A stretch of 6,372 nt of DNA from Emcibacter sp. (GTDB lineage: Bacteria; Pseudomonadota; Alphaproteobacteria; Sphingomonadales; Emcibacteraceae). Under the pieces are notes generated by a model that was given only the letters and a program-made list of their open reading frames with translations, was not told where the DNA came from and did no database searches. The DNA is taken from the NCBI GenBank assembly GCA_016765435.1, contig JAESPY010000174.1:1-6372 (forward strand), written 5' to 3'. Shown piece by piece: positions 5,463 to 6,372 of the stretch. A program made the position numbers and the translations under genes. Within the stretch, counting starts at the first letter, position 1. Each line of letters opens with the position of its first letter.

Positions 5463-6372
5463 TCAATCGCTGACTTTCGACCTTCTCCGTGATGGAAAAA
5501 AGCTGTCCACGGAATAAATCACCAATGCGCCCCATATGCAGCCAAATGTAACCATATGGGTCATTGTGAATGGTTCATGCCATAAGAATATCGCCAGTAA
5601 AAAAATCATCGAAGGCGCAATATATTGTAGTATACCAAGGGTGGACAGAGGCAGTTTCTTCGCTGCCACAGAAAATAAAACCAACGGAATCGTTGTCACA
5701 AACCCACTTATAACCAACATAAGAACCGTATAATCATCAAAACTCCCCCCGTCAAACTGCCCGGATGAATTCATATAAAACAGATATGAAAATGCCACTG
5801 GCAACAAAATAAACATCTCCATCCAAAGCCCCATGACAGCCCCAACAACCGCTTTCTTCCGGATCAGGCCATAGACGGCAAAAGATGTCGCCAGATAAAA
5901 CGCAACCCAGGGAAACCTGCCACCGTTGATCAGCATATAGAGAACGCCAACCGCCGCCAACGCAACGGCCAACATCTTAACCCTGCTCAATCGTTCCCCA
6001 AGAATAACCATCCCCAAGGCAATATTCATCAACGGGTTAATAAAATAGCCAAGACTGGTCTCAAGCACATTATCATTCGCCACCGCCCAAATATAAACCA
6101 GCCAATTGGAACTGATCAAAGCCGATGATAAAAAAATCAGCATCAACAGCTTCCAATTTGTAACAATCTGACGTATTTCCGCAAGGAACGTCGGCAGCGT
6201 CCGCATAAAAAATAGAAGGCCCAAAAGAAATATAAAGGACAAAATCATCCGGCAAGCCAGAAATATCATTGCGGGAACATGGGACAATTCTTTAAAAAGA
6301 ATTGGGGCCATACCCCACATTAGGAAAGCCCCCAATGCATACAACATCCCTGTCGTATCATTCTCCTGAGAT
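5463..6372 (-). CDS. rarD: EamA/DMT-superfamily permease, RarD type; N-terminus probably just outside window
   Basis: An inner-membrane protein with about ten hydrophobic segments in two EamA halves, as in the drug/metabolite transporter superfamily. Numbered from ATG 6347, NWLVYIWAVANDNVLETSLG (81-100) followed by YFINPLMNIALGMVILGERL (101-120), FAVYGLIRKK (156-165), and LSTLGILQYIAPSMIFLLA (234-252) agree closely with E. coli RarD as I remember it. ATG 6347 gives 294 residues. The frame stays open to the window edge and reads SQENDTTG before that Met, which resembles the short polar leader that precedes the first helix in RarD proteins. AGGAG (6367-6363) lies 15 bp from ATG 6347, too far to serve it well. 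The true start is therefore probably one or a few codons beyond the right edge. RarD proteins are linked by name to chloramphenicol sensitivity, but the substrate is not established. It converges on the lectin-like gene with a 36-bp gap and shows no tie to the exosortase-type cluster. Confidence 0.9.
   Translation of the reverse strand, partial: SQENDTTGMLYALGAFLMWGMAPILFKELSHVPAMIFLACRMILSFIFLLGLLFFMRTLPTFLAEIRQIVTNWKLLMLIFLSSALISSNWLVYIWAVANDNVLETSLGYFINPLMNIALGMVILGERLSRVKMLAVALAAVGVLYMLINGGRFPWVAFYLATSFAVYGLIRKKAVVGAVMGLWMEMFILLPVAFSYLFYMNSSGQFDGGSFDDYTVLMLVISGFVTTIPLVLFSVAAKKLPLSTLGILQYIAPSMIFLLAIFLWHEPFTMTHMVTFGCIWGALVIYSVDSFFPSRRRSKVSD

Noticed and set aside
1..6372. CRISPR array, tRNA, rRNA, insertion sequence or prophage remains
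   Set aside because: No regularly spaced repeats, transposase or integrase motifs, terminal inverted repeats or tRNA-like cloverleaf were seen on either strand.

Overview
The window reads as chromosomal DNA of a Gram-negative proteobacterium with moderate to low GC and AT-rich intergenic regions. Three of its genes resemble protein families that travel with the exosortase A (XrtA/EpsH, PEP-CTERM) exopolysaccharide loci. The identification is by recognised motifs only, with no database search. A low-GC marine alphaproteobacterium is a reasonable guess, but the sequence does not fix the taxon.

Layout: positions 1-972 (minus strand) hold the N-terminal 324 residues of an AMP-forming acyl-CoA/acyl-ACP ligase of the exosortase A-associated type; its C-terminal part lies beyond the left edge. 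A 250-bp AT-rich divergent intergenic region (973-1222) separates it from a plus-strand gene row. That row is a DegT/DnrJ/EryC1/StrS-type PLP aminotransferase (1223-2530), a GNAT_6/BcsL-like acyltransferase starting on the very next base (2531-3553), an acyl carrier protein (3638-3889) and an alpha/beta-hydrolase-fold protein resembling 'hydrolase 2, exosortase A system-associated' (3900-4745). The hydrolase lacks the usual serine nucleophile. After a 114-bp gap comes a secreted protein with a C-type lectin-like domain (4860-5426), probably its own transcription unit. A RarD-type EamA permease (5463 to the right edge, minus strand) converges on it and looks unrelated to the cluster.

How the genes may work together (inference): the ligase activates a carboxylic acid and could load it onto the ACP Ser39 phosphopantetheine. 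The aminotransferase makes an amine, on a sugar or on another carbonyl compound. The GNAT protein could then transfer an acyl group from the ACP (or from CoA) to that amine. The hydrolase-fold protein would assist through a step that does not need a Ser nucleophile. The product would be an acylated small molecule or a polysaccharide substituent tied to the exosortase A envelope system. The exosortase, its PEP-CTERM substrates and the PLP decarboxylase usual in such loci are not in this window.
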